Source: Bryobacterales bacterium
GTDB taxonomy: Bacteria; Acidobacteriota; Terriglobia; Bryobacterales; Bryobacteraceae
Direction: 5' to 3'
DNA: 64,000 nt
NCBI GenBank assembly: GCA_019261985.1
Contig: JAFAQY010000033.1
Coordinates: forward strand, 1-64,000
Made by a program: the position numbers and the translations under genes. Under the pieces are notes generated by a model. The model made no database searches, was not told the DNA's origin, and saw only the letters and a list, made by a program, of their open reading frames with translations. Within the stretch, counting starts at the first letter, position 1. Each line of letters opens with the position of its first letter. Shown here one piece after another: positions 43,778 through 52,795 of the stretch.

Positions 43778-44341
43778 GTGCCACACTTAGATTTAGTGCA
43801 AAAAGAGAATAGAATTCGTTCGACGACTATTTTGTGCGTGCGGCGGGATGGCAAGGTGGTGATGGCGGGAGATGGGCAGGTGACGCTGGGGTCGGAAGTT
43901 TTAAAGGCGTCCGCGAAAAAGCTGCGGCGCTTATATAACGGGAAGATCGTTGCCGGATTTGCAGGGGCCACCGCGGACGCGTTTGCGCTGTTCGCTCGAT
44001 TTGAAGCGAAGCTGGAGCAATACAACGGAAATCTGCCGCGCTCGGTGGTGGAACTTGCGAAGGAATGGCGCACGGATCGCATGCTTCGGCACCTGGAAGC
44101 TTTACTGCTGGTCGCCGATCCGGCTAATACATACATCGTCAGCGGCAATGGCGACGTAATCGAGCCGGACGACGGTATCGCGGCGATCGGCTCGGGTGGA
44201 GCATACGCCAAGTCCGCCGCCACGGCGCTATTTGAAAATACGAAACTTTCAGCGCGGGACATTGTCGAAAAATCGATGGAAATCGCCGGTAAGATCTGCA
44301 TCTATACCAATGAAAGCGTGGTCTACGAGGAGCTAGGCTGA
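43778..44341 (+). CDS. hslV: ATP-dependent protease subunit HslV
   Basis: 187 residues read from GTG 43778; GTG at 43796 is an alternative and neither has a clear ribosome site. The proteasome-like catalytic Thr follows a short propeptide ([20 protein letters not shown]). [33 protein letters not shown] and [14 protein letters not shown] are family signatures. It forms a dodecamer capped by HslU, encoded next with a TGATG overlap. Confidence 0.94.
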   Translation: MPHLDLVQKENRIRSTTILCVRRDGKVVMAGDGQVTLGSEVLKASAKKLRRLYNGKIVAGFAGATADAFALFARFEAKLEQYNGNLPRSVVELAKEWRTDRMLRHLEALLLVADPANTYIVSGNGDVIEPDDGIAAIGSGGAYAKSAATALFENTKLSARDIVEKSMEIAGKICIYTNESVVYEELG

Positions 44342-45699
44342 TGGTAATCTACCTTCCCGCGCATGCCGCCGAAGACACCCCCGTACTGGATGAATTGACG
44401 CCGCGCCAGATCGTGCGCGAGCTGGATAAATACGTAATCGGGCAAAGCGAGGCGAAGCGCGCCGTCGCGATCGCGCTTCGCAACCGCATCCGGCGCCAGA
44501 AACTAGACCCCGAGATGGCCGATGAGGTAATGCCGAAGAATATCCTCATGATGGGACCGACAGGGGTGGGCAAAACGGAACTGGCGCGGCGGCTCGCCAA
44601 GCTGTCGAACTCGCCATTCCTGAAAGTCGAGGCGAGCAAATTCACGGAGGTCGGCTACGTAGGGCGCGACGTGGAGTCCATGATCCGCGACCTTGTGGAG
44701 ACGGCCATCGATATGGTGCGGGAAGAACGTTTGAGCGAAGTCGGCGAGCGCGCCGAGCGGAATGCAGAAGAACGGCTGCTGGAACTTTTGATGCCCACAC
44801 AGCCGGAGCCGACCGAGAGCACTGACCGCACGCGCGAGAAACTGCGCGAAAGGCTCCGGGCGGGCAAGCTGGACGACCGCATGGTGGAAGTGGACGTAAA
44901 AGAGCGCGGCCCGACGTTCGAGGTCACAACACCCGCCGGCATCGAGGAAATGGATATCAACCTCAAAGACATGATCCCCGGCCTATTCGCAGGCCGGACG
45001 CGCAAGCGCAAGATGCGCGTCGGAGAGGCGATCGACTACCTGATCCAGGAAGAGGAACAAAAACTGGTGGATATGGATCAGGTGACGCGAATCGCGATTG
45101 AGCGCGTGGAGCGGAGCGGGATCATTTTTCTCGATGAGGTCGACAAGATTGCGGGCCGCGAGAGCGGCCACGGACCCGATGTCAGCCGCGAGGGTGTGCA
45201 GCGCGACATTCTTCCCATCGTGGAAGGGACCACGGTGAATACGCGCTACGGCTTTGTGCGGACCGATCACATTTTGTTCGTCGCCGCCGGAGCGTTTCAC
45301 GTTTCGAAGCCCAGCGATCTGATTCCGGAACTGCAAGGCCGGTTTCCGATTCGCGTGGAACTGAAATCGCTGAACGAGGAAGATTTCATCCGCATCCTAA
45401 CCGAGCCGCAGAACGCGCTGATCAAGCAGTATCAGGCGCTGCTGGATACCGAAGGGATTAAGCTGACCTTCACGGAAGACGCGATTTCCGAGATCGCGCA
45501 TTTCGCCGCGCTGGTAAACCAGTCCGCGGAAAACATCGGCGCTCGGCGGTTGCATACCATCCTGGAGAAACTGTTGGAAGATGTGTCCTTCGATGGGCCG
45601 GATCTTAAGCGGAAGTCGGTTAAGGTGGACGCCTCGTACGTGCGCAAGCAGCTTGCCGATATTGTTAAGGACCAGGATCTGAGCCGGTACATTCTGTGA
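44341..45699 (+). CDS. hslU: HslU ATPase (ClpY)
   Basis: A 452-residue AAA+ unfoldase of the HslUV protease. Walker [16 protein letters not shown] with Lys78, [19 protein letters not shown] pore-loop region, Walker [15 protein letters not shown], sensor/box [18 protein letters not shown], and the C-terminal tail DLSRYIL that docks into HslV. The intermediate domain is at about residues 110-245. Its start overlaps the hslV stop; its stop overlaps the next gene's GTG. Confidence 0.96.
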   Translation: MVIYLPAHAAEDTPVLDELTPRQIVRELDKYVIGQSEAKRAVAIALRNRIRRQKLDPEMADEVMPKNILMMGPTGVGKTELARRLAKLSNSPFLKVEASKFTEVGYVGRDVESMIRDLVETAIDMVREERLSEVGERAERNAEERLLELLMPTQPEPTESTDRTREKLRERLRAGKLDDRMVEVDVKERGPTFEVTTPAGIEEMDINLKDMIPGLFAGRTRKRKMRVGEAIDYLIQEEEQKLVDMDQVTRIAIERVERSGIIFLDEVDKIAGRESGHGPDVSREGVQRDILPIVEGTTVNTRYGFVRTDHILFVAAGAFHVSKPSDLIPELQGRFPIRVELKSLNEEDFIRILTEPQNALIKQYQALLDTEGIKLTFTEDAISEIAHFAALVNQSAENIGARRLHTILEKLLEDVSFDGPDLKRKSVKVDASYVRKQLADIVKDQDLSRYIL

Positions 45700-46697
45700 G
45701 GGGGCAAGTGGCCAGGGGCCAGGGGCCAGGGGCCAGCTTGTGGCTCGCGATGCCGACGTTGACCCTGCTTTCCGCGTGCGGGTATATCGGCAATCCGTTG
45801 CCTCCGGCGCTGGATATTCCTTCGCCGGTTGTGGATCTGCGCGCGGCGGAGGATGGCGACCGGATTCTCGTGGAATTCACTATTCCGCCGCTAACGACCG
45901 AAGGCCTTGCGCTGAAGACTGTGCGATCGGTTGACCTTTATGCCGGCCCTGCTAACACGCCGTTTAATCCGGATACCTGGGTGGCGACGGCAAGACATTA
46001 CGAGATACCGGCGGAATCGCCAGGCCCGGTCGCCTTCGATCAAATACCGGCGCGGGAGTGGGTTGGGCAAAGCATTGAATTGGCAGTTCGGGCGACCGGG
46101 CCTAAGGGCAAGACGTCGGCATGGTCGAACTTGATTCCGCTGATTGTCGGGACGCCGCTTGCTGTCCCCACGCAGGTGACGGCGGAAAATACAGCGGATG
46201 GCGTGAAAGTCACTTGGGTGGGCTCCGGTCCCAAATACCGGGTCTTCCGCGCGGCTGGAAATACTCAGCCCATGGCAATCGGCGAGACAAATAATCGCGA
46301 ATATCTGGACAATTCCGCTCAATTCGGGACGAAATATGACTACATGGTGATGGCTTTCGAGGGGGATACACAACGGAGCGTTGTGTCTCAAACGACTTCC
46401 GTTACCCCGGAAGATAAGTTTCCCCCGGCTGTTCCCGCCGGGGTTACAGCGGCTGCCGGGACCAACACGATCGAGCTGGCATGGGTCCGCAATACGGAGG
46501 CTGATTTTCGAGGCTATAACATTTATCGCGCTACGGGCGATGGGTCATTCGAGAAAATCGCGTCGCTGATCGAGACGCCCGTATTCAGCGATAGCAAAGT
46601 CGAGGCAGGCAAGACATATCGTTACCAGATCTCGGCGGTGGACTTGCTGGGGAATGAAAGCGCTCGTTCGGAGACGGTGATGGGGTCACTGCCGTAA
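45696..46697 (+). CDS. Fibronectin type III-like lipoprotein
   Basis: 333 residues from GTG 45696 (GTGA overlap with hslU). The lipobox LLSACG follows MPTLT; the residues before it are partly encoded by a GGCCAGG-type tandem repeat (45711-45735), so the true start may be ATG at about 45750. Two or three FN3-like modules follow: [78 protein letters not shown]. Probably envelope-anchored; the binding partner is unknown. Confidence 0.8.
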   Translation: MRGQVARGQGPGASLWLAMPTLTLLSACGYIGNPLPPALDIPSPVVDLRAAEDGDRILVEFTIPPLTTEGLALKTVRSVDLYAGPANTPFNPDTWVATARHYEIPAESPGPVAFDQIPAREWVGQSIELAVRATGPKGKTSAWSNLIPLIVGTPLAVPTQVTAENTADGVKVTWVGSGPKYRVFRAAGNTQPMAIGETNNREYLDNSAQFGTKYDYMVMAFEGDTQRSVVSQTTSVTPEDKFPPAVPAGVTAAAGTNTIELAWVRNTEADFRGYNIYRATGDGSFEKIASLIETPVFSDSKVEAGKTYRYQISAVDLLGNESARSETVMGSLP

Positions 46698-46812
46698 TGG
46701 GCATCGCTTGAGGCTGCCGCGGAATTCAGCCCGCCTTGCCTGAATGGCGGATTCGCGGGCGCTATCCTGCGCACGATTGCAAATTTCGCTGGGCGCGTGT
46801 GCAAACACCGGC

Positions 46813-46902
46813 CAGGCGGGTTGGCAACCCGCCGCAAGGTTGACAACCTGCCCCACACTGGCGTAACGCCCCTCGGCGCGGTTCCGTCCAACTTCTGTGC
46901 AT
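46813..46902 (+). repeat. Palindromic repeat L with altered tail
   Basis: Hairpins GGCGGGTTGGCAACCCGCC and AGGTTGACAACCT, then GCCCCAC, followed by a diverged tail that ends TCCAACTTCTGTGCATCGCG. The tail contains the GTG start codon of the gene at 46897. Confidence 0.75.
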
Positions 46903-47847
46903 CGCGTCCTTTTGGCGGGTTGGTGTTTATCGGTGCTTGCACAGGAGCCTCTCATCCGCACTAATGTGCCGCTGGTGCTGGCGCCGGTTACGGTCACGGA
47001 TTCGAAAGGCAAACCCATCGACGGCCTTGAACAGGATGATTTTACTCTTTCGGACGATTGGGTCCCGCAGCAAATCCGGATGGACACCTCGGACACGGTG
47101 CTCGCGCCGGTCGCCATTGCCGTCGCGATTCAATCCAGCGGAATTTCGCAGGCGGCGCTCGCGAAGATTCATCGCGTGGGTTCAATGATCGCGCCGCTGG
47201 TCGCGGGTGAACGAGGCCAAGCCGCAGTCATCGCTTATGACGGCGAAGTGCGCGTCCTTCAAGAGTTCACGCGGGATGAAGATTCGATCTCGGGCGCTTT
47301 TGAAGAGGTCAACCCGCGCACAATCAAGACCAGCCATTTATTTGACGCGGTGGTGCAGGGCGTGCAGATGCTCCAGACGCGGCCTGAAAACTATCGCCGC
47401 ATTATGCTCATCATCGGGGAATCGCGCGACCGTGGGAGCAAAGCGAAACTGGGGAACGCGGTGGAGTCCGCACAGCGCGCGGGTATAACGGTTTACCCGA
47501 TGACGTACTCGGCGCAAGCGACGCCATGGACCGCGAAGCCGAGCGACGCTCCGCCACTTCCGGGCGGCGAGGGATACGCGGGCGCGATCGTTGAATTAGC
47601 CCGTTTGGCAACGACGAATGCCGCGGACGTGTTCGCGAAATCCACCGGCGGCCGGCATCTTTCATTTACCACGCTGGGAGGCTTGGAGGGCGCGATTACG
47701 CGATTGGGCGAAGAAGTCCACAGCCAGTATTTGCTGAGCTTCGCGCCGATGGCTACGGATAACAAGGGGTACCATCGCATTACCGTCCAGGTTCGTTCGC
47801 ATCCCGGCGCGGTGGTTCGGGCGCGGCCAGGATATTGGGCGCGCTAA
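46897..47847 (+). CDS. Secreted VWFA-type protein
   Basis: 316 residues from GTG 46897, which lies in the repeat tail. Signal peptide (VLLAGWCLSVLA), then RTNVPLVLAPVTVTDSKGKP, the acidobacterial VWA-related N-terminus, and a VWA domain (APVAIAVAIQSSGISQAALA, where the usual DxSxS MIDAS is degraded to AIQSSG; IMLIIGESRDRG; GITVYPMTYS). The C-terminal HRITVQVRSHPGAVVRARPGYW is family-typical. Function unknown. Confidence 0.82.
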   Translation: MHRVLLAGWCLSVLAQEPLIRTNVPLVLAPVTVTDSKGKPIDGLEQDDFTLSDDWVPQQIRMDTSDTVLAPVAIAVAIQSSGISQAALAKIHRVGSMIAPLVAGERGQAAVIAYDGEVRVLQEFTRDEDSISGAFEEVNPRTIKTSHLFDAVVQGVQMLQTRPENYRRIMLIIGESRDRGSKAKLGNAVESAQRAGITVYPMTYSAQATPWTAKPSDAPPLPGGEGYAGAIVELARLATTNAADVFAKSTGGRHLSFTTLGGLEGAITRLGEEVHSQYLLSFAPMATDNKGYHRITVQVRSHPGAVVRARPGYWAR

Positions 47848-47849
47848 AG

Positions 47850-47958
47850 CAGTTTTCAGTTGTCAGTTGTCAGTTTTCAGTTGTCAGTTTTCAGTTGTCA
47901 GTTCTCAGTTGTCAGTTCTCAGTTGTCAGTCTTCAGTTCTCAGTTCTCGGCTCTCAGC
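47850..47958. repeat. CAGTTNT heptad array
   Basis: About 14 consecutive 7-bp units (CAGTTTT, CAGTTGT, CAGTTCT, CAGTCTT), decaying at the right end to CGGCTCTCAGCTATGAG. It follows the VWA gene stop directly. Any open frame over it gives only a repetitive Ser/Phe/Gln peptide and is not a gene. Confidence 0.88.
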
Positions 47959-48020
47959 TATGAGCGTTCCGCTCCAATCAGCCCCGGTCGGGTGCGTGAA
48001 GGGCGCGTGCCGATCTCGCA

Positions 48021-49673
48021 TTATTCGCGTGCCGGTGGTACCGGTTCAAAATGGATCTGAGGCTTGTTCGGGTAGGGTTGCAAATTCGGGGGATGGTCGT
48101 CGGCTTCTAGTAGCCACGTGGTTCGATCGGAATAATATTGGCGCAGTTTTTCGTTTTCGGAGCGGCCTAAATCCAAAGCCCACACTACCCGCGATTGGTC
48201 GATGTTTGCTTCGTTGGCTATCCATTCGCGGAGTGGATGGACGGGACCAAAGCGCACAAAGACTAGCTGTTTTCCTGGGCTTTCGGCTAGGCGCTTTGAC
48301 ACCGGTACACGTCCTTCGGGATCGCCGCGGTTCAGGTAATCGGAACTCTCGAAGGGCAGCATGGCCGCGGCCGTCCGATCGCCCGCTGCGGCGTGGAGGC
48401 CGTACCAGAACGCGAAATGCGCCACGGCTAGCAGAAAAATTAGCGCGGCCGCGGGTTTACTCGAACGGCTTACGCGATCCAGGCCCGCTACGGTCATTAG
48501 CAAAAACACGCATGTAATCGCCGCGATGTAGTGCGCATAAACGTACGGATAGAAGTTCGTGCCGATCAGGAATGCAGCTACGGGGATGAGTAGCGAGAGC
48601 ATGCGCGCGTCCCTGAGCGTGAACAGAAACGCGGGCAGCGCTAGATAAAGCGGCGGGGAAAAGAAGAACCGCAGGTTACTCAGGCGGTTGAGGAATCTTT
48701 TGCCGAAGTCTATGCGCGATTCGCGGGCGTGGACGGCCGATTGGGCGTCATAGTTGTCTTGCTCTTCCTGGCTCAGGTTGCGATTAGGCGAGGGGTTTGG
48801 TTGGAACGTGAAGGTCGTGGGGGTTCCGTATTGATGCCGGCTTAGCTGGTATGGGAGGGTGGTCCAGCTTCCGGTTACCGCATGGTTGTGGAGTAGTGTT
48901 AGGGCTATGGCGGGAACTAGGGCGGCCGCGGCTTTGAGCGAGATGTGCATACCCGAAAGAGCCACGCCAGGCGGGTTGGCAACCCGCCGCAGGTTTGGCA
49001 ACCTGCCCCACGGAAGGCAAGGTGCACAACTGTAGTTTTGGAAAGGGAGTGCAGTTAATGGCACCGCTGCTGTTAACAATAGAAATTCGTAGGGGCGGGT
49101 TAGCAACTCCAGGCCGAGGCCTAGCCCTATTAACCATCCGTTGCGGCGCGGCAGCGCGCCGAAGACCAGGCAGCCGGCGATTCCAGAGACTGCCCCGCCC
49201 CAATAACTGTTGGTCCAGTAGCTCAATGGGCCGAACTGCATCACGGCCAAAAAGCCGCCGGCGAGGGCCCATGCCGGAGAAATCCATGCTCTCAGCATCC
49301 AATAACACATCGCGCACAACAGACCTCCGGCCAACAGGACTCCGGCCCACGGATGGCCGAAGACCAGTTTCCCGAGCGCTAGCGCAATGCCTTGGCCTAG
49401 CGGAAAAATCGAGCTATAGGTTGGATCCTGCAAAACAAAATTGGTCTCGAAGAACCGGGCGAACGGATGCGGCGGATTGGCGAGACGGAAATGGGACAAG
49501 GTGTCCGCCAGCAGCAAGTAGCTGGTGTCATCGGCGGTGGCTGGGACTGGCGCGGATGCGCGATGAAGCAGCGCCAAGCGCAGCGCGACCGGCAGGATTG
49601 CCAGCAGCAACATGCACCACACGGTCCTCTTCGCGAACGATGTTAGCAAGGAGGACCCGGCCGGCTGCATCAA
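48021..49673 (-). CDS. Polytopic membrane protein, glycosyltransferase-39-like architecture, with in-frame repeat insertion
   Basis: 550 residues, about 10-11 transmembrane helices in the first 430 and a soluble C-terminal part. The periplasmic loop after TM1 carries TADDTSYLLLADTLSHFRLA with the acidic pair typical of GT39/ArnT-like enzymes, followed by HPFARFFETNFVLQDPTYSS. Residues about 218-234 (LPWGRLPNLRRVANPPG) are the translation of palindromic repeat M, inserted in frame between transmembrane helices. Its start overlaps the Hsp70 stop (ATGA). The transferred sugar or lipid is unknown. Confidence 0.72.
   Translation of the reverse strand: MMQPAGSSLLTSFAKRTVWCMLLLAILPVALRLALLHRASAPVPATADDTSYLLLADTLSHFRLANPPHPFARFFETNFVLQDPTYSSIFPLGQGIALALGKLVFGHPWAGVLLAGGLLCAMCYWMLRAWISPAWALAGGFLAVMQFGPLSYWTNSYWGGAVSGIAGCLVFGALPRRNGWLIGLGLGLELLTRPYEFLLLTAAVPLTALPFQNYSCAPCLPWGRLPNLRRVANPPGVALSGMHISLKAAAALVPAIALTLLHNHAVTGSWTTLPYQLSRHQYGTPTTFTFQPNPSPNRNLSQEEQDNYDAQSAVHARESRIDFGKRFLNRLSNLRFFFSPPLYLALPAFLFTLRDARMLSLLIPVAAFLIGTNFYPYVYAHYIAAITCVFLLMTVAGLDRVSRSSKPAAALIFLLAVAHFAFWYGLHAAAGDRTAAAMLPFESSDYLNRGDPEGRVPVSKRLAESPGKQLVFVRFGPVHPLREWIANEANIDQSRVVWALDLGRSENEKLRQYYSDRTTWLLEADDHPPNLQPYPNKPQIHFEPVPPARE
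48968..49011 (+). repeat. Palindromic repeat M (short form), in frame inside a CDS
   Basis: Hairpins GGCGGGTTGGCAACCCGCC and GCAGGTTTGGCAACCTGC, then CCCAC, the same sequence as the intergenic short copies. It lies entirely inside the membrane-protein gene on the opposite strand without breaking its frame. Confidence 0.88.
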
Positions 49674-51199
49674 TTCGAGGCTTTACGCGCGCGCTTCCGA
49701 GCCGTGGGCCGCACCACGGCGGGCTTGCCGCTCCAGCGACCGAGCCGGTACTCGCGGCCATAGTTCGCGGTGAGATTGCGGATGGTCACTGCGACTGCGC
49801 CGGTCGCGTCGCAAGCATAGCGCTCCTCGATCTGCTGGTACGATTCCGCCGGGAAGCGCTCGACAGCTAAAGTTTCAAGCGCGGGTACGTTCGCCAGGGC
49901 CGGATCGAATGGAAACAGAATCTCGTCCCAAACCGCAATATCGCCGGAGGGCTGCCCGCAGCCGTCCACGTGCGCCGCTTCGAGATATCGAAAATCGCCG
50001 ACATTGTGCACGGGTTGATATTGCCGCACGACGGTAAGCGGAGGCTCGGCCGCGGCGGGTAAACGCGTGTCGCGGGGGAAGATGGGATCGAAGATCATGC
50101 GCTGGCCGGAATCCGATTCCCGCCACACACCGAAGTTGCGGGTGAAGACTTCGCGCAGCGTATAGCCCGCCGATTCATCGGCCTGAATCGCCAGACCGAT
50201 GGCCGTCGCCGACCGGGTGTACTCGCTGCGCTTAACTTTTCGGCCGAATTCCTCGCGAAGCATCCGCGCGACCAGCGGCAGCTCGCTGCCGCCGCCGGTG
50301 ATGTAGAGCGCGTCCAGATCGCCCGGACCCGCGAGTTTGTTGGCTTTCGCGATCGTCTCTTCAATTAAGGGCCGGCAGCGGCCATAAAAATCCGCAACAG
50401 GAATCATCACCTGTCCCTTGTCGTCTCCGATCACGTCGAGATCGACCGCGATGCGCCGCGAGTTGGGATGCAGCGCTTCCTTCTGGCGGCGGCATTCGTC
50501 ATAAAGGCGAAACAAGGCAGCGGGATCGAGGCCGGCGAGTTCCTCGGCTTCAACCACCAATTCCGCGAGCAGATGATCGAAGTCGTCGCCGCCGAGGGTT
50601 GAGATGCCTTCGGTTGCGAGCACGGTGTGGGTGCGCTCATCGAGCTCCACCAGCGATGCGTCAAACGTTCCGCCGCCGAGATCGTAAACGAGAATTCGTC
50701 CCGTAATCCGCTGTCGGTGGCCGAATTCGATCGAGGCGGCCGATGGCTCGTTCAGCAGGCCAAGTACCGAGAACCCGGCGCGGCGGAAGGCCTCCACGGT
50801 GAGGAAGCGCTGATTGCTGTTCGCGTTCGCGGGCACGCCCAGCATGACTTCAAACTTCTCATCTTTCCCAAAGTGCGACAACAGCGAGGCGTGAAGAGCG
50901 GAGAGCAGCCCCTGCAATAGATCCGATAAAGGCACGGATTCGCCGGCGGCTTCCAGTAGCGTTTCGGGACCTGCATCTTCGAGAAACCGCTTGATGGACC
51001 GTATGACTGTCCAATCCGGGTCCGTCTGGGCGTGCCAAGCATCCCATCCGAAGCGCCGCTCGGATCCCTGCAGGGCGGCCAGGGACGGAAACCATTCGTA
51101 GGTTGCCTCCGAGGTTTCGAAAGGGACCAACGGGTAGTTGCCGCGATCCACAGCCGCAACTACGATGCGAGTGGTGCCGAAATCAATACCTAGTTTCAT
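49670..51199 (-). CDS. Hsp70 family protein (DnaK-like, non-canonical)
   Basis: 509 residues, shorter than DnaK. The actin-like ATPase is complete: phosphate 1 LGIDFGTTRIVVAAV, NEPSAASIEFG, phosphate 2 LVYDLGGGTFDASLVEL, and adenosine motif LYITGGGSELPLVARML. The C-terminal about 150 residues form a short beta-rich part that may be a degenerate substrate domain, ending in a basic tail (TARKRARKASN). No helical lid. It overlaps the membrane-protein gene by 4 bp, suggesting a dedicated chaperone-like role. Confidence 0.88.
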   Translation of the reverse strand: MKLGIDFGTTRIVVAAVDRGNYPLVPFETSEATYEWFPSLAALQGSERRFGWDAWHAQTDPDWTVIRSIKRFLEDAGPETLLEAAGESVPLSDLLQGLLSALHASLLSHFGKDEKFEVMLGVPANANSNQRFLTVEAFRRAGFSVLGLLNEPSAASIEFGHRQRITGRILVYDLGGGTFDASLVELDERTHTVLATEGISTLGGDDFDHLLAELVVEAEELAGLDPAALFRLYDECRRQKEALHPNSRRIAVDLDVIGDDKGQVMIPVADFYGRCRPLIEETIAKANKLAGPGDLDALYITGGGSELPLVARMLREEFGRKVKRSEYTRSATAIGLAIQADESAGYTLREVFTRNFGVWRESDSGQRMIFDPIFPRDTRLPAAAEPPLTVVRQYQPVHNVGDFRYLEAAHVDGCGQPSGDIAVWDEILFPFDPALANVPALETLAVERFPAESYQQIEERYACDATGAVAVTIRNLTANYGREYRLGRWSGKPAVVRPTARKRARKASN

Positions 51200-51220
51200 T
51201 TCTTATTACAATGGTCGCTT

Positions 51221-52231
51221 ATGAACAAGCTGGTTTGCGTTCTTTCGCCGGTCCTCTGCGCGGCTGTTTTCGGTCAATCGGCGCAGCATCTCACCAATCT
51301 CAAGCAGCTAACGCACGGCGGAGAGAACGCCGAGGCTTACTGGGCCCCGGATGGCAAACGGCTGATCTTCCAGTCGACACGCGACGGCCACGAATGCGAC
51401 CAGATTTACGTGATGAACGCCGACGGCTCGGACGTTCATATGGTGTCCACAGGGAAGGGAGTGACCACCTGCGGATATTTTCTCTCCGATAACAAACACA
51501 TACTATACGCGTCGACGCACGAGGCGGGCGCGTCCTGCCCGGCGAAGCCGGACCGCAGCAAGGGATATTTTTGGGCTGTGCATCCCGGCTACGACATTTA
51601 TCTTTCCGAGGACAACGGCAAAATCGTCAAGAAGCTCACAGATACGCCGGGTTACGACGCCGAAGCGACCATAAATTGGAAGAATAAACAGATCATATAT
51701 ACGTCGCTTGCGGGCGGCGATCTCGATATCTGGACGATGAAGGAAGACGGCTTAGGGAAGAAACAGCTAACCAAGACCGAAGGCTACGATGGCGGCCCGG
51801 TGCTCTCGCGAGACGGCACTAAGATGGCGTGGCGAGCGTACCATCCGGATACTCCGGCGAAGGTAGCCGAGTACCGCGATCTGCTGAAGCAAAATCTCAC
51901 CGCGCCGATGAAGATGGAATTATGGGTGGCCAATAGCGACGGTTCGAACGCGAAGCAGATCACGAATTACGGCTGCGCGAGTTTCGCTCCGACGTTCACG
52001 CCGGACGGGAAGAAATTGTTGTTTTCCTCAAACAAGCACCATTGCGACAGCAACGACTTTGAGCTATACACGATCAATCTCGACGGCAGCGGACTGGAGC
52101 AGGTGACCACTTACGGCGGGTTCAACGCGTTCCCCGAATTCTCGCCGAATGGTAAGAAGCTCGTGTTTATCTCGAGCTATCAGGGAAAGACGCCGTACGA
52201 GTTTAACGTGTTTACGGCGGACTGGAAGTAG
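51221..52231 (+). CDS. Secreted TolB-like beta-propeller (PD40) protein
   Basis: 336 residues: signal peptide (LVCVLSPVLCAAVFG) then six WD40-like PD40 repeats of the form GENAEAYWAPDGKRLIFQST, QIYVMNADGSD, EATINWKNKQIIYTS, FAPTFTPDGKKLLFSSN, LYTINLDGSG, FPEFSPNGKKLVFISS. Typical of TolB and peptidase-S9-associated propellers; no protease domain follows. Divergent from the Hsp70 gene by 21 bp. Partner unknown. Confidence 0.85.
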   Translation: MNKLVCVLSPVLCAAVFGQSAQHLTNLKQLTHGGENAEAYWAPDGKRLIFQSTRDGHECDQIYVMNADGSDVHMVSTGKGVTTCGYFLSDNKHILYASTHEAGASCPAKPDRSKGYFWAVHPGYDIYLSEDNGKIVKKLTDTPGYDAEATINWKNKQIIYTSLAGGDLDIWTMKEDGLGKKQLTKTEGYDGGPVLSRDGTKMAWRAYHPDTPAKVAEYRDLLKQNLTAPMKMELWVANSDGSNAKQITNYGCASFAPTFTPDGKKLLFSSNKHHCDSNDFELYTINLDGSGLEQVTTYGGFNAFPEFSPNGKKLVFISSYQGKTPYEFNVFTADWK

Positions 52232-52385
52232 GGCGCACCCTCCTATTAAGCACCGCTATGATTTCACACTTCCGCGCGCCAGAGATGTGTGCTTTTGTGC
52301 AGCCTTGATTTCGCAACCCGTCACGCTCACGAATTCCCGAGGCGCGAGTTCTGCGTTTCACGCCCTGCATTAAAAGCAATCTCTC

Positions 52386-52448
52386 GCAAAGAGGCAAAGA
52401 TCGCAAAGAAAGACTATTCACTCTGCGACCCTTTGCGCGTTTGCGCGA
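52386..52448. repeat. CGCAAAG direct/inverted repeat
   Basis: Three near-direct units (TCGCAAAGAGG, CAAAGA, TCGCAAAGAAAG) followed by the opposite orientation (CCTTTGCGCG, TTTGCGCG), able to fold as an imperfect hairpin. It lies in the 3' flank of the TolB-like gene. Confidence 0.6.
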
Positions 52449-52533
52449 TAACTCTATATAATTCCTGCGATTCTTCTCCCTCTCCGAACACTAAGCAATG
52501 TGAGGGTTTCAAACGGAATGGAGTCTGCTATTT

Positions 52534-52789
52534 GGGACCGATTGGGGTCCCGGACAGATCCCCAGCCTGCTCGCAACAGGCCGGGGAAATTCCCTTCCGG
52601 GCGGAAAGGAGGAGATCATGATTACCTTTGTAATCTCAATCTCCGCCGTGATAAAGCGAATCACGGTAGCGGTTACTCTCCGTCTCCGACGGAAATAATC
52701 GCAACTTCGGGGCCGGGTTTTACTCGGCCCTGATCCTCACTTGCAGTATACACTGCAAATACTGTTTCGGAAATATCTTCTTTTCCGAA
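52534..52789 (+). ncRNA. Tract of consecutive perfect hairpins, possible structured RNA
   Basis: Successive stems read on the + strand: GGGACC/GGTCCC (52534-52551); CCCC-GCCTG/CAGGC-GGGG (52560-52586); GGAGAT-GATTAC/GTAATC-ATCTCC (52611-52644); CCGTGAT/ATCACGG (52646-52666); TCCGTC/GACGGA (52679-52693); GGGCCG/CGGCCC (52710-52730); TTGCAGT/ACTGCAA (52741-52758); TTCGGAAA/TTTCCGAA (52766-52789). Stem sequences differ, so this is not a simple repeat. A strong ribosome-site-like AAAGGAGG and ATG fall within it. The transcription direction is not certain, nor is it known to be transcribed. Confidence 0.4.
52618..52698 (+). CDS. Possible 26-residue micro-ORF inside the hairpin tract
   Basis: ATG at 52618, preceded by GGAAAGGAGGAGATC, reads 26 codons (MITFVISISAVIKRI, then TVAVTLRLRRK) to TAA. 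The peptide would be hydrophobic then basic. The ATG sits in a 6+6 bp hairpin (52611-52644), so translation may be structure-controlled. The strong ribosome site is the only coding evidence; the coding frame may be accidental. Confidence 0.25.
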   Translation: MITFVISISAVIKRITVAVTLRLRRK

Positions 52790-52795
52790 GAAGTA

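Noticed and set aside
47860-48060. Open frames over the heptad array giving SVFSCQFSVVS-like peptides
   Set aside because: They are translations of the tandem repeat and carry no independent coding signal.
52534-52789. CRISPR array
   Set aside because: Hairpin stems differ from each other; there are no identical repeats with regular spacers and no cas genes in the window.
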